DNA of 64,000 bases from Polyangia bacterium (GTDB taxonomy: Bacteria; Myxococcota_A; Polyangia; Nannocystales; Nannocystaceae), in NCBI GenBank assembly GCA_030424595.1, contig JAUHWG010000013.1, positions 124,001-188,000 on the forward strand, read 5' to 3'. The position numbers and the translations under genes are program-made. Numbering within the stretch: position 1 is the first letter of the stretch; the number at the start of each line of letters is the position of its first letter. Shown in pieces: positions 8,420 to 17,065 of the stretch. A model generated the notes under the pieces. The model was not told where the DNA came from. It saw only the letters and a list, made by a program, of their open reading frames with translations, and ran no database searches.

Positions 8420-9166
8420 CTACGCCGTAAGATCGGCGAGGTACTTCGGCAGCATCTCGCGCCAGGTGACCCAGTCGTGGTCGTAGTGCTCGCCCCAAAG
8501 ATCGACGCGGTTCGGGATCCCCCGCGCGCCGAGCACGTTGGCGACCTTCCAGCTCTCGTCCGGGGCCTCCCAGCGGCCCTCGCCGGTCGGCAGGAGGACG
8601 AGGCGCTGGCGGAGGAGCGCGAGCTGGCGCGAGTCTTCGCCCAGGTAGGGGACGAAGTGGAGCGGCGACACGACGTGCAGATCCGAGGTGTGCTCCCCCT
8701 TCATCCAGCGGCCGAGATCGTAGGTGCCGCTCATGCAGACCGCGGCGCGGAAGTGCTGGGGATTGCGGCAGAGGGCGACAAGCGCGTTGTAGGCCCCGAT
8801 CGAGGCGCCCGCGCTGATCATCTCGACCTCGCCGCCGCAGTCGTTGCGGACCGCCGGCAGGAGCTCCTCGGTGAGGAAGTCGTTGAACACGTTCTGCATC
8901 CGCGCCTTGTAGGCGCTCGAATGCTCGCTCGAGATCCAGGTCCGGCCGGCGACGCTGTCGCAGGAGAAGACCTTGATCCGGCCGGCCTCGATGAGCGGGG
9001 TCAGGACCCGGATCATCAGGAAGCGCTCGCACTCCTCAGCGTCGCCGCCGGCGGTCGGGAAGAGCAGCACCGGCGCCCCGGCGTGGCCGTAGCGGACGCA
9101 GAGGATCTCCGAGTGCAGCCGTGACGAGGTCCAGCGCGACGAGACCTTGGCGATGTTGTCGGCCAT
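8420..9166 (-). CDS. Esterase-D-like alpha/beta hydrolase
   Basis: Cytoplasmic hydrolase of 248 residues without a signal peptide, resembling the putative-esterase (PF00756-like) family. The nucleophile elbow GASIG places the serine at residue 122. The segment CMSGTYDLGRWMKG and the C-terminal GEHYDHDWVTWREMLP, with the candidate catalytic His, are typical. It is the last gene of a four-gene minus-strand operon and starts directly at the stop of the upstream ATP-grasp gene, so the two are co-translated. The substrate is unknown. In this context it may hydrolyse or transfer an acyl group from the product of the neighbouring ligases. Confidence 0.8.
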   Translation of the reverse strand: MADNIAKVSSRWTSSRLHSEILCVRYGHAGAPVLLFPTAGGDAEECERFLMIRVLTPLIEAGRIKVFSCDSVAGRTWISSEHSSAYKARMQNVFNDFLTEELLPAVRNDCGGEVEMISAGASIGAYNALVALCRNPQHFRAAVCMSGTYDLGRWMKGEHTSDLHVVSPLHFVPYLGEDSRQLALLRQRLVLLPTGEGRWEAPDESWKVANVLGARGIPNRVDLWGEHYDHDWVTWREMLPKYLADLTA

Positions 9167-10483
9167 CTACTTGTCCCCCTCAGCGGCCGCAGGGGCGGCC
9201 TCGGTCTTGGTCATGACCTCGGGCTTCGCCTCGGCGCCGAAGCCCATCCGGTCCGCCTCGGTCTTGCGCCAGAACTGGATCATCCCCCAGAAGTGCTCGG
9301 TGAAGCGCTCCACCTCGTGCTCGGGGAAGAGCGCGTCGACCTTGGCCCGGACGATCGAGCGGGCCATATCGCTGCCGAAGAAGTCCCAGACCACCTCGTT
9401 CAAGTGCCCCAGGTGCTCGTGGCAGAACTCGACGAAGCGCTCGGTCTCCATCCGCTCGTTGGCGATCGCGGCGTACTCGCGGAGGCGTTCGCGGTAGGGC
9501 AGGTCCTTCTTGGCGATCGCGAAGAAGGGCTCCCAGTCGAGGTTTGGCGACTTCTTGCGGCCGGTCGCCGCGCAGAAGATCGACCACCGGATCATGTTCT
9601 TCACCATCTCCGGGAAGTGATAGTGGAGCGACGTCACCTGGAAGTCGGGGCAGGCGTTGGCGAAGTCGATCGGGTGGAAGACCCCGTCGCGGCGCAGGGC
9701 CTCGCAGGAGTTGAAGTCCCAGCCGAAGAAGGCGTTGATCGTCAGGGTCGTGTCCTGGAGGAGCGACCACTCCTCGCCGTCGGCGAAGAAGAAGTCGACC
9801 TGGTAACGATCGTGGAGCGGGGCGCTGGGATCGTACTTGACGATGTGCACCTGCGGGCCGACGCCGATCGCCCGGACGAAGAGGTCGAAGGGATCGACCG
9901 CCTTTTGCAGGTGCATCACGTAGGTGCCGCTCTTCTCGTAGGCCTCGCGCAGCTCCTCGTTGTTGCTGATCTTCGAGACCCCGACCCAGGCGCCGCCGTC
10001 GTAGGGCTTCATGAAGAGCGGGTAGCCCATCCTCTCGCCGACCTTGGCGATGTCAAAGAGCCGCGCGTAGCGGCTGAGCGTCGACTGCAGGTCCGCGCTC
10101 GGGCGGTGCTCCTTCGGCGGCACCAGGTAGGTCTCGGGGATCGGCATCCCCAGCCGCATCATCGCGCAGTAGGAGGTGTGCTTCTCCATCGACTGGATCG
10201 ACCAGGGATTGTTCAGCACGTAGAGGCTGTCCAGGATCACCGCCTTCTTGATCCACTCGCGGCTGGTGTGAAACCAGTGCGTCAGCCGATCGAGCACGAC
10301 GTCGTACTTGCACGGCTGCTGGAGATCAAAGGGCTCGAAGGTCAGGCGATCGACGGCGAAGCGGACGTTGTCGCCGCCGATCGGGATCTCGAGCTTGAGG
10401 CGGCGAATGATCTCTTCGTAGCAAGCCGGCCAACAGAGGTCGGCGCCGAGGAGAAGTCCGATATTGCGGGTGATGTCAGCCAT
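9167..10483 (-). CDS. ATP-grasp carboxylate-amine ligase-like protein
   Basis: Protein of 438 residues with an ATP-grasp fold. Visible are a pre-ATP-grasp N-terminus (about 1-105), the lysine strand GYPLFMKPYDGGAWVG (ATP-binding Lys and Gly-rich loop) near 160, and the metal-binding strand FFGWDFNSCEALRRDG near 250, with acidic and Asn residues. The C-terminus has an Ala/Glu-rich tail. Such enzymes join a carboxylate, through an acyl phosphate, to an amine or thiol. It lies 18 bases downstream of one esterase and abuts another. It is distinct from the two 406-residue ATP-grasp proteins encoded divergently, so the locus has two ligase subtypes. Substrates cannot be read from the sequence. Confidence 0.85.
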   Translation of the reverse strand: MADITRNIGLLLGADLCWPACYEEIIRRLKLEIPIGGDNVRFAVDRLTFEPFDLQQPCKYDVVLDRLTHWFHTSREWIKKAVILDSLYVLNNPWSIQSMEKHTSYCAMMRLGMPIPETYLVPPKEHRPSADLQSTLSRYARLFDIAKVGERMGYPLFMKPYDGGAWVGVSKISNNEELREAYEKSGTYVMHLQKAVDPFDLFVRAIGVGPQVHIVKYDPSAPLHDRYQVDFFFADGEEWSLLQDTTLTINAFFGWDFNSCEALRRDGVFHPIDFANACPDFQVTSLHYHFPEMVKNMIRWSIFCAATGRKKSPNLDWEPFFAIAKKDLPYRERLREYAAIANERMETERFVEFCHEHLGHLNEVVWDFFGSDMARSIVRAKVDALFPEHEVERFTEHFWGMIQFWRKTEADRMGFGAEAKPEVMTKTEAAPAAAEGDK

Positions 10484-10501
10484 CGATGCAGCCCTTCATG
10501 C

Positions 10502-11638
10502 TCACTCGTAGACCATCCAAAGCGGGCCGGGAAAGAGCCAGCTGAGCGCGGTCCGCAGACGGTCGCGCCAGTTCTCCCAGTTGTGTCCGTCCCGCGCCTC
10601 TTCGTAGCGGATGTCCATACCAGTCGCCTGGAGGAGCGGTACCATGGACCGATTCTCATAGATCAGGGACTCGTAGGTGCCACAGCTCACGAAGACCTTC
10701 TCCGCGAGGCGCCCTGGGGCCTCGCGAAAGCCGTTGACGAAGCTCACGACCCGGTCGAAGAGCGGACCCCGTCGATTCTCGCCGATGTCGGTGAAGGCGA
10801 AGGAGCCGGACTGGAGCAGGAGGCGGCCGAAGGCGCCCGGGTAGCGCCAGGCGGTCGAGAGCGAGGCGACCCCGCCAAAGCTCGCCCCCATCAGACACCG
10901 CGCGCTCACCGCTTTGTAGAGCGGGTAGTTCTCCTCCATATAGGGGACGACGGTGTTGACGATGAAGTCCGCATGCCGGGGATCGTCGGCGTACTCGACC
11001 AGGCGGTCCTCGGGGTGGGTCATCGCCACGATCAGCGGCGCCACCTCGAGGCGATCGATGAGGTTGTCGAGCACCTCCTTGAGCGACGAGTAGCGGAGAT
11101 AGTCGCCGCCGTCGTGGACCACCAAGAGGCGGTAGCGACGGCTGACGCGAAAGCGCGCCGGCAGGTAGACGGTCAGGCGCCGGGGCCCGCCGAAGGGGGT
11201 CCGCGGCAGCGTGATCTCCTCGATCGTCCCCTCGCGGGCGTCCGGGTCGTACTCCGTCCACTCCGGCCGCTCGTAGCCCTCGCCGGCGCAGACCGAGTTG
11301 GCGCCGAAGGGGTCGTGGGCGATCTGGTCGTTCAGCGGATCGCGGATCCAGCGGCTGTGATCGCCCTGCTGGATCTCGAGCTTGTACTCGACCCGCGAGC
11401 GCGTCGGCAGCTCCAGGGTCAGGTACCAAAAATCGCTGTTCTCCAGGCGGTTGAAGGGCTGCTGTGAGCCGAGCCCGAAGACCCAGTGGCGGAGGTAGAC
11501 CGCGTCAACACGGCCGCGGAAGACGAAGGTCGCCGAGGTCCCCTCGACCAGCGGGAACTCGTGATCGCGGAGGAAGCGATCGATCGCCCCGTCATCGTGG
11601 GGCGCGGCGCGGAGGAGGTTGGCGATCGCGAGGGACAT
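10502..11638 (-). CDS. Enterochelin-esterase-like alpha/beta hydrolase
   Basis: Protein of 378 residues in two parts. The N-terminal beta-sandwich (about 25-125), with WYLTLELP, RWIRDPLN and PFGANSV, resembles the CBM48-like front domain of Fes/IroD esterases. The C-terminal alpha/beta hydrolase has a nucleophile elbow GASFG (Ser at 253) and the catalytic His in DGHNWENWRD near residue 350. Fes-type enzymes cut ester bonds of iron-siderophore complexes, but no siderophore synthesis or uptake genes are present here. It starts four bases after the S51-like gene and is followed by the ATP-grasp gene, so its substrate is probably made by the local ligases. It has no signal peptide. Confidence 0.84.
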   Translation of the reverse strand: MSLAIANLLRAAPHDDGAIDRFLRDHEFPLVEGTSATFVFRGRVDAVYLRHWVFGLGSQQPFNRLENSDFWYLTLELPTRSRVEYKLEIQQGDHSRWIRDPLNDQIAHDPFGANSVCAGEGYERPEWTEYDPDAREGTIEEITLPRTPFGGPRRLTVYLPARFRVSRRYRLLVVHDGGDYLRYSSLKEVLDNLIDRLEVAPLIVAMTHPEDRLVEYADDPRHADFIVNTVVPYMEENYPLYKAVSARCLMGASFGGVASLSTAWRYPGAFGRLLLQSGSFAFTDIGENRRGPLFDRVVSFVNGFREAPGRLAEKVFVSCGTYESLIYENRSMVPLLQATGMDIRYEEARDGHNWENWRDRLRTALSWLFPGPLWMVYE

Positions 11639-11642
11639 CGGC

Positions 11643-12599
11643 TCAGAGGCTCCAGGTTTCGAGGGCGACGACGTCGCCTCCGTCGCAGAGCGCCCGCGTC
11701 ACCGGACCTGCGCGGTAGTTCTCGCCGTCGCAGAGGAGGCGGGAGCGCTCGTCGAGGGTGACGCAGCGGGCCGGCGCAAAACGGCGGGCGAAGAGCGAGA
11801 CCCGGCGACGATCGTCCAGGAGGAGGCGGCGGCGGGCGTGGGGCAGCGCGACCAGGGAGGGGAAGAGGCCGAGGCCGGCGTCGAGGATCTCCGCGTTACC
11901 CCGCCCCTGCGGCGGTGAGTCGTGGAAGAGCACGATCCGGTCGGTGAGGGCCATCGCCCCCGCCGACCAGGCGAGGATCGTCCGCCCCTGCAGGAGCTCG
12001 TGCATGCCGAAGAGGCGGAGGCGGTTGAGGATGGTCGCGACGTTGCCTCCGGCGATCGCCACGGCCCCGCAGCCGGCGAGGATGTCTGCGATCTCCCGCC
12101 GGTGGAGGACCACCACCGGCCGCTCGCTCGGGCTGATCTCGTCCTCGTAGTCGCGGTTGAGCAGGGTCACGCGGGCCAGGTGCTGGCGGTCGACCAGGCG
12201 GATCGCCTCGATCGCGGCCGTGATCTCGGAGGCGATCAGATCGGCCGGACCGCGGGCGTCCTGGAGCTCGCTGACGGCCGCGACCGCGTGCTCCAGGCGA
12301 CCTCGGTAGAGCACCTGGAGCTGACGCAGGCGGTCCTGCTTGGCCCGGTGAGCGTCGCGGAGCTCGCGATCGTCGAGGAAGACGGCGTCGCCGCGGGCGT
12401 GGAGGTTGAGGTTCACCGCCCGGCTCCCGAGCGCGTCGTGGAGCTCGCGGTCCTCCTCTTCGCGCTCCTGCCAACCACAGGTGATCATCGCGACCTTCCC
12501 CTCGACCTGGAGGGCGTCGAGCTCGGCGTCGACGGTCACCGCGAGGCGCTGCGGTCCGAGGAGGACCCCGGTGGCGGGCTTTGGGGATTCGGTGTACAA
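11643..12599 (-). CDS. S51-peptidase / class I glutamine amidotransferase-like protein
   Basis: First gene of the minus-strand operon, 318 residues from the proposed TTG start at 12597-12599. The core has IAGGN (about 182-186) and the nucleophile elbow AWSAGAM (Ser near 212), the layout of the S51 family that includes cyanophycinase and alpha-aspartyl dipeptidase. The N-terminus GVLLGPQRLAV and ITCGWQEREEED resembles proteins annotated as type 1 glutamine amidotransferase-like. An open frame reaches 12665, but it would overlap the divergent gene, so a start close to 12599 is likely. Beside ATP-grasp ligases it may cleave the isopeptide or amide product, as cyanophycinase does for cyanophycin. 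That role is inference. Confidence 0.75.
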   Translation of the reverse strand: MYTESPKPATGVLLGPQRLAVTVDAELDALQVEGKVAMITCGWQEREEEDRELHDALGSRAVNLNLHARGDAVFLDDRELRDAHRAKQDRLRQLQVLYRGRLEHAVAAVSELQDARGPADLIASEITAAIEAIRLVDRQHLARVTLLNRDYEDEISPSERPVVVLHRREIADILAGCGAVAIAGGNVATILNRLRLFGMHELLQGRTILAWSAGAMALTDRIVLFHDSPPQGRGNAEILDAGLGLFPSLVALPHARRRLLLDDRRRVSLFARRFAPARCVTLDERSRLLCDGENYRAGPVTRALCDGGDVVALETWSL

Positions 12600-12663
12600 G
12601 TTCGGCCGTTTCGCCCGCGAACCATTAGCGCCTGAGCTAGCGCGGGCGCAAGGGGTTCGAGCC
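12600..12663. promoter_or_regulatory. Divergent promoter region of the ATP-grasp locus
   Basis: The only gap between the two arms of the locus, so promoters for both must lie here or inside the neighbouring 5' ends. AAGGGG about nine bases before the ATG at 12664 is the ribosome binding site of the right arm. No sigma-70 hexamers are convincing. Confidence 0.4.
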
Positions 12664-13884
12664 ATGCATGTCCTCTTCGTCGCGCCGGAATTTCCCGCCT
12701 ACCAAAAGCAATTTGTCCGCGCCCTGAAGACCGTCGGCGCGCGGGTGACCGGGATCGGGGAGGCGCCCGCGGGCTACCTGTCAGACGACCTCAAGGGCTG
12801 GCTCGACGGCTACGAGCAGGTGCCGTCGGTCTGCGATGAGGGAGCGGTCTACGAGGCCGTCCGCAGGGTCCAGGGCCGCGGCTGGGTCGACCGCCTCGAG
12901 GCGACGATCGAGTCCCACATCCTGCCGATCGCCAAGGTCCGCGAGGCGACCTCGATCCCCGGCCTCAGCGTAAAGACGGCGATCCTCTGCCGCGACAAGC
13001 CGGAGATGAAGGCCTTCCTCCGCGAGGCCGGGGTCCCCTGCGCCCTCTCCGACGCGGTCTCCTCGCCCGAAGAGGCGGCCGCCTTCATCGAGGCGGTCGG
13101 CTACCCGGTGATCCTCAAGCCGCGGGCGGCCGCCGGCGCCTCCGGGACCTGGCGCGCCGACGACGCGGCCGGGCTCGCCCGCGCCCTCCAGGACCTGGGG
13201 GTCGACCGCGGCAACTCGGCGGCCATCGAAGAGTTCATCGAGGGTCACGAGGGTTTTCACGACACCCTCGCGGTCGACGGTGAGGTCGTCCACGAGTTCA
13301 TCTCCCACTACTACCCGGGGGTGCTCTCTGCGATGCGCGACCGCGCGATCTCGCCCCAGATCATCAGCACCAACCGCCTCGACGCGCCCGGCTACGACTC
13401 GGTCAAGCGCCTCGGCCGCAAGGTGATCAAGTCGATGGGGATCGGCACCGCCGCGACCCACATGGAGTGGTTCGCCGGGCCCAAGGGCCTCAAGTTCTCG
13501 GAGATCGGCGCCCGCCCGCCCGGCGTCGGCCAGTGGGACCTCTACTGCGCCGGCAACGACCTCGACCTCTACGTCGAGTGGGCCCACGCGCTGGTCCACG
13601 GCCGGCCCCTGCGGCAGGCCTCGCGCCGCTTCGCCTCCGGGATCGTCGCCCTCCGCCCCGACCGTGACGGTCGTATCGTCGGCTACGAGGGCGTCGACCT
13701 CCTCCAGAGCGCCCTCGGCGAGTGGGTGATCGACGCCCACCTGCCCCCCGCCGGGACCCCGACCCAGCCGATCGAGGCGGGCTACATGGCCAACGCCTGG
13801 GTCCGCCTGCGGCACCCGAACTACGACACCCTGCGGGAGATGCTCGACCTCGTCGGTCGAACCCTCAAGGTCCGCGCGGCCTAA
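12664..13884 (+). CDS. ATP-grasp ligase (406 residues), paralogue 1
   Basis: Starts MHVLFVAPEFP and shows a complete ATP-grasp layout. A pre-ATP-grasp domain (about 1-110) is followed by CRDKPEMKAFLREAGVPC, then the ATP-lysine strand GYPVILKPRAAAGASGTW near 155-170, EEFIEGHEGFHD, and the metal-binding strand HMEWFAGPKGLKFSEIGARP near 270-285. This resembles carnosine-synthase or PurK-like carboxylate-amine ligases. The next gene, 49 bases downstream, encodes a paralogue of exactly the same length and order, so the two may act in sequence or as a heteromer. ATG at 12664 has the site AAGGGG in front of it. The substrate is unknown. Confidence 0.88.
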   Translation: MHVLFVAPEFPAYQKQFVRALKTVGARVTGIGEAPAGYLSDDLKGWLDGYEQVPSVCDEGAVYEAVRRVQGRGWVDRLEATIESHILPIAKVREATSIPGLSVKTAILCRDKPEMKAFLREAGVPCALSDAVSSPEEAAAFIEAVGYPVILKPRAAAGASGTWRADDAAGLARALQDLGVDRGNSAAIEEFIEGHEGFHDTLAVDGEVVHEFISHYYPGVLSAMRDRAISPQIISTNRLDAPGYDSVKRLGRKVIKSMGIGTAATHMEWFAGPKGLKFSEIGARPPGVGQWDLYCAGNDLDLYVEWAHALVHGRPLRQASRRFASGIVALRPDRDGRIVGYEGVDLLQSALGEWVIDAHLPPAGTPTQPIEAGYMANAWVRLRHPNYDTLREMLDLVGRTLKVRAA

Positions 13885-13933
13885 CCTGCACCTTCAGACA
13901 CACGAACCCACCGAGCGAAGGACGAACGTAGCG

Positions 13934-15154
13934 ATGAAGGTCCTCTTTATCTCGCCCCACTACCCCGAGGAGATGCAGGGCTTCACCCGCGGCCTCGCCG
14001 CGGTCGGGGCTGAGGTCTACGCCGCCGGCGATGTCCCGGAGGCGCAGCTACCGGCCCATGTCCGCCGGCACCTCCGCGGCTACGTCCACGTGCCCAAGCT
14101 CTTCGACGAGGCCGCCGCCCTCGCCCAGCTCACGCCGATAGCCCAGCGCGTCGGCTTTGACCGGATCGAGTGCCTCTGGGAGCCCTGCGTGCTCATGACC
14201 GCGTCGCTGCGCGAGCGCGTCGGCGTCCCGGGGATGTCCCGCGACACCGTCCTCGGCTTTCGCGACAAGACCCTGATGAAGCAGCGCCTGGTCGCCGCCG
14301 GCGTCCGCGTGCCCCGCTTCGCCCGCGTCACTTCGGCCGCCGAGTGCTACGAGGCTGCGGCGGAGATCGGCTACCCGATCGTCATCAAGCCGATCGACGG
14401 GGCTGGCTCAGCGGACACCTACGCGGTCAAGGACGCCGAGGGGATGAAGCAGGTGCTCGCCCAGCTCGGTCACCTCCAGGAGGCCAACCTGGAGGAGTTC
14501 ATCGACGGCGACGAGTTCACCTACGACACCGTCTGCATCGACGGCGTCCCCCGCTTCGAGAGCGTCACCAAATACTACCCCAAGCCGATGGACGGCCGGC
14601 ACAACGAGTGGATCTCGCCGGCGCAGCTCACCTACGCCGACCCCTTCGCCCACCCGGAGCTCCACGGCGGCATCGCCCAGGGCCGCGAGGTGCTGAGGGC
14701 GCTCGGCATGGGCACCGGCTTCACCCACATGGAGTGGTTTCGCAAGCCCGACGGCGAGGTCGTCTTCGGCGAGATCGCGGCCCGGGCCCCGGGCGGCAAG
14801 CTCGTCGACGGGATGAACTACGCCAACGACTTCGACGTCTTCCGCGAGTGGGCCCGCGCCGCCTGCTGGAGGAGCTACGAGGGCTCCCCCGCCAAGCGCT
14901 ACAACGTCGCGGCGGTGTTCAAGCGGGCGATCGGCCAGGGCACGATCCAGCGGATCGTCGGCGTCCGAGCCCTGCGCGAGCGCTGCGGCGACTCCCTGCT
15001 CTCGCTCGATCTGACCCCCCCAGGGCAGCCGCGCCGCGACTGGCTCAACACCCTGATCGGCGACGGCGTGATCATCCTCCGCCACCCGAACCTCGGGGTC
15101 TGCCAGTCGATGATGTGGCAGGCGATCAACGACGTTCAGCTCTACGCCGGCTGA
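13934..15154 (+). CDS. ATP-grasp ligase (406 residues), paralogue 2
   Basis: Paralogue of the preceding gene: starts MKVLFISPHYPEEMQ and has the same domain order. The ATP-lysine strand is GYPIVIKPIDGAGSADTY near 150-167. Next come LEEFIDGDEFTYDTVC and the metal-binding strand HMEWFRKPDGEVVFGEIAAR near 270-290. GAAGGA in the 49-base gap is a possible ribosome binding site. Local differences, such as HNEWISPAQLTYADPF where paralogue 1 has another loop, suggest a different acceptor. A strong hairpin overlaps its stop codon, which closes the plus-strand arm as a two-gene operon. Confidence 0.88.
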   Translation: MKVLFISPHYPEEMQGFTRGLAAVGAEVYAAGDVPEAQLPAHVRRHLRGYVHVPKLFDEAAALAQLTPIAQRVGFDRIECLWEPCVLMTASLRERVGVPGMSRDTVLGFRDKTLMKQRLVAAGVRVPRFARVTSAAECYEAAAEIGYPIVIKPIDGAGSADTYAVKDAEGMKQVLAQLGHLQEANLEEFIDGDEFTYDTVCIDGVPRFESVTKYYPKPMDGRHNEWISPAQLTYADPFAHPELHGGIAQGREVLRALGMGTGFTHMEWFRKPDGEVVFGEIAARAPGGKLVDGMNYANDFDVFREWARAACWRSYEGSPAKRYNVAAVFKRAIGQGTIQRIVGVRALRERCGDSLLSLDLTPPGQPRRDWLNTLIGDGVIILRHPNLGVCQSMMWQAINDVQLYAG

Positions 15155-15186
15155 GCGGGCCTCGGGGCGCGCCAAGGCCCCTCAGC
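15150..15186 (+). terminator. Terminator overlapping the stop of ATP-grasp paralogue 2
   Basis: GCTGAG-C-GGGCCT (15150-15162) pairs with AGGCCC-CTCAGC (15175-15186): a 12-bp stem with one bulged base and a 12-base loop. The stem contains the TGA stop codon. There is no T tract, as is common in GC-rich genomes. Confidence 0.6.
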
Positions 15187-15295
15187 GTCGCCCGATCCGC
15201 AGGCGGCTTGGTGGATCCGCCAACTCCGCATGGCCGAGCGCGCAGACGTCTCCTGGCTCGACAGGCAGGCGCCCGAGCTGCCATCATCGCCGCCG

Positions 15296-16219
15296 ATGAG
15301 TCGATCTCGAGCGTCGATGCGATGGCCGCAGATCATCGCCGGGCTGGCCTCTGCGGTCGCGCTCGCGCTGATGCTTCGCCCCGCCCCTGCGGCCGCTGCG
15401 ACCGCTGAGCTGAAGTGCGGCGTCCTCGAGCCCCGCCAGGCGAACCTCTGGTCGCCCCTCGGCGGTGAGCAGGCCGACGAGCTCTCCGTGACGGTCCTTC
15501 CGATCGACGCCAAGCCGTGGCTCTTCGCCGAGTGTGTCGAGCCTGAGCGCCCCTTTGACTGTGCGCTCGAACACCAGACCCTGCCCGAGGTCATCAGCCT
15601 GACAGCAGAGGGCCTCGAGGAGGCCTGCCAGGACCCGCAGCAGCGGGCCCACGTGATCCGCCTCGCCCCGCAGAGCATCCTCCGTCCGAACTCGCGCTAC
15701 ACCCTGCGCTGCGAGTCGACCCCGCTCTTCGGCGACTACTTCAACGACGCCGACGGGGCGACGATCGCGACCCGCTCCACCCGGGCGCTCCGCCTGACCA
15801 GCCTCGCTGGGACGACCGCGGAGCTCGAACGACGCGACGACACCTGCTGCGGCGACGACCCGCTCCACCTCGTCATCACCCCCCCTGAGAGCGATGAGTT
15901 CGACGCCTTCGGCCGTGAGGGCGGCGTCATCGAGGTGCTCCACGAGGGCGAGGTCTGGTACCTCCCACCGAGCGGCGGCGAGCTGCCCTGGACCGACGAG
16001 GGCGTGACCATGACGGCCATCGCCGCCAACGGCGTTCGCGGTGTCTCGCTCGACCTCCCGGCCTCGGCGATCCCCGAGGAGCTGGTCCTGAACAACTTCG
16101 ACTGCGCCCTCAGCCGACGCCTGAGCGACTCCGCGCTGTGGCTGCTGATGCCCCTATTCTTCCTCGGCTGGAGCCGACGACGGGCCCGCAGGCGAGAGGA
16201 CCGGAGGTGCGGACAGTGA
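15296..16219 (+). CDS. Exported protein with C-terminal membrane anchor
   Basis: Protein of 307 residues of unknown function. A basic N-terminus and hydrophobic core (IIAGLASAVALALM) followed by PAPAAAA form a Sec signal peptide. The mature part has several cysteines, including a C-C pair in DDTCCGDDP. It ends in a hydrophobic stretch, ALWLLMPLFFLGW, followed by an Arg-rich tail, which resembles sorting tails or tail anchors of myxobacterial surface proteins. ATG at 15296 is preferred to an upstream ATG at 15230 that would add 22 polar residues before the signal. Its TGA overlaps the GTG start of the next gene, so the pair is coupled. Confidence 0.7.
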   Translation: MSRSRASMRWPQIIAGLASAVALALMLRPAPAAAATAELKCGVLEPRQANLWSPLGGEQADELSVTVLPIDAKPWLFAECVEPERPFDCALEHQTLPEVISLTAEGLEEACQDPQQRAHVIRLAPQSILRPNSRYTLRCESTPLFGDYFNDADGATIATRSTRALRLTSLAGTTAELERRDDTCCGDDPLHLVITPPESDEFDAFGREGGVIEVLHEGEVWYLPPSGGELPWTDEGVTMTAIAANGVRGVSLDLPASAIPEELVLNNFDCALSRRLSDSALWLLMPLFFLGWSRRRARRREDRRCGQ

Positions 16220-16920
16220 TCGCCCCGACCCTCGCGGCCTACTTCCCGGCCTACTTCCCGGCCTGCTTGGCGGCGACGCTCGTCACCGCCGAAGGTCCTG
16301 CCGAAGCCGTGCCTGCGCAGGCCCCGATGGGTCCGACGAGCGAGGACTCGGCCGCACCGGACTCACCGGCACCGGACTCCCCCGCACCGTTTGGGGCGAC
16401 CGAGCGACCGAGCGGCATCAAGCTGCCGCCGCACTTCGTCTTCGCCAACCACTACGGGCTGACCTGGGGCCTGGGGCCTGTCCCCTCCGGCGACATCGCC
16501 CTCTTCTTCGGGCGCGCACTGCCGGCGCTCGCACCATCGCGGGCGCACCAGCGCTGGGCGCTCGGCTATCAGCTCACCCTCTCTGTCGGCAACGCCGACC
16601 GCTACTTCCTCTCTGGCCTCACCCAGCGCCACCACCTCATGGCCGTCAGCTACGGGACCCTGAGGCCGCGCCTCTACGCCGCGATCGGCGGAGGGATCGC
16701 GATCTTCTCGGGCGGCTACCTGCCGGCCAACCCAGGTGATTGGCGCCCGTCGGTCGCTGAGTTCGAGGGTCGACTCGGCTACATCTTCGGTCGTCGTCGG
16801 CACCAGCGGCGCCTGGCCGGCGTCGTCGGCGGGACCGCTCGCCTCGGCTGGAACGCCGCCTCGCTAGAGAAGGCACCGGTGCCCCAGCTCGGCGCGTTCA
16901 TCGGCTTCCTCGTCCGCTGA
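16216..16920 (+). CDS. Putative outer-membrane beta-barrel protein
   Basis: Protein of 234 residues starting at GTG 16216. This start is chosen because GGAGG lies eight bases upstream and the GTGA overlaps the stop of the previous gene. The N-terminus is hydrophobic, then comes a Pro/Ala/Ser linker with a duplicated APDSP unit. The rest alternates aromatic and glycine residues (HYGLTWGLGPVP, LYAAIGGGIAIFSGGY, RLGYIFGRR) and ends in FIGFLVR, consistent with membrane beta strands. No named family is recognised. Together with the upstream exported protein it forms a two-gene envelope operon that ends at a strong hairpin. Confidence 0.6.
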   Translation: MIAPTLAAYFPAYFPACLAATLVTAEGPAEAVPAQAPMGPTSEDSAAPDSPAPDSPAPFGATERPSGIKLPPHFVFANHYGLTWGLGPVPSGDIALFFGRALPALAPSRAHQRWALGYQLTLSVGNADRYFLSGLTQRHHLMAVSYGTLRPRLYAAIGGGIAIFSGGYLPANPGDWRPSVAEFEGRLGYIFGRRRHQRRLAGVVGGTARLGWNAASLEKAPVPQLGAFIGFLVR

Positions 16921-16960
16921 GCGGCGACCCTGGGCGCGCCATCGCGCCCGTCGACCGCTC
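16919..16960 (+). terminator. Hairpin terminator after the beta-barrel gene
   Basis: GAGCGG-c-GAC-cct-GGGCGCG pairs with CGCGCCC-GTC-ga-CCGCTC across a four-base loop (16919-16960). The stem begins within the stop codon of the upstream gene. Small bulges are present, but total pairing is strong. Confidence 0.55.
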
Positions 16961-17065
16961 CACGCCGTCGCTCGAGACAAGCGGCCCCAAGACGTTCGCC
17001 GAGCTTGTCCAGCTTTGGAAAATATCTGGGAACTTCTCGGTCTCCGAGGCGTGTGACCTAACAGG

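Noticed and set aside
9293..11467. Long open frame of more than 700 codons antisense to the ATP-grasp and esterase genes
   Set aside because: Its composition (Arg, Asp, His, Val, Leu) is that of a GC-rich shadow frame, and the minus-strand genes have clear motifs.
10502..11638. Siderophore (enterobactin-type) utilisation
   Set aside because: Only one Fes-like esterase is present; no receptor, ABC transporter, isochorismate or NRPS genes lie near.
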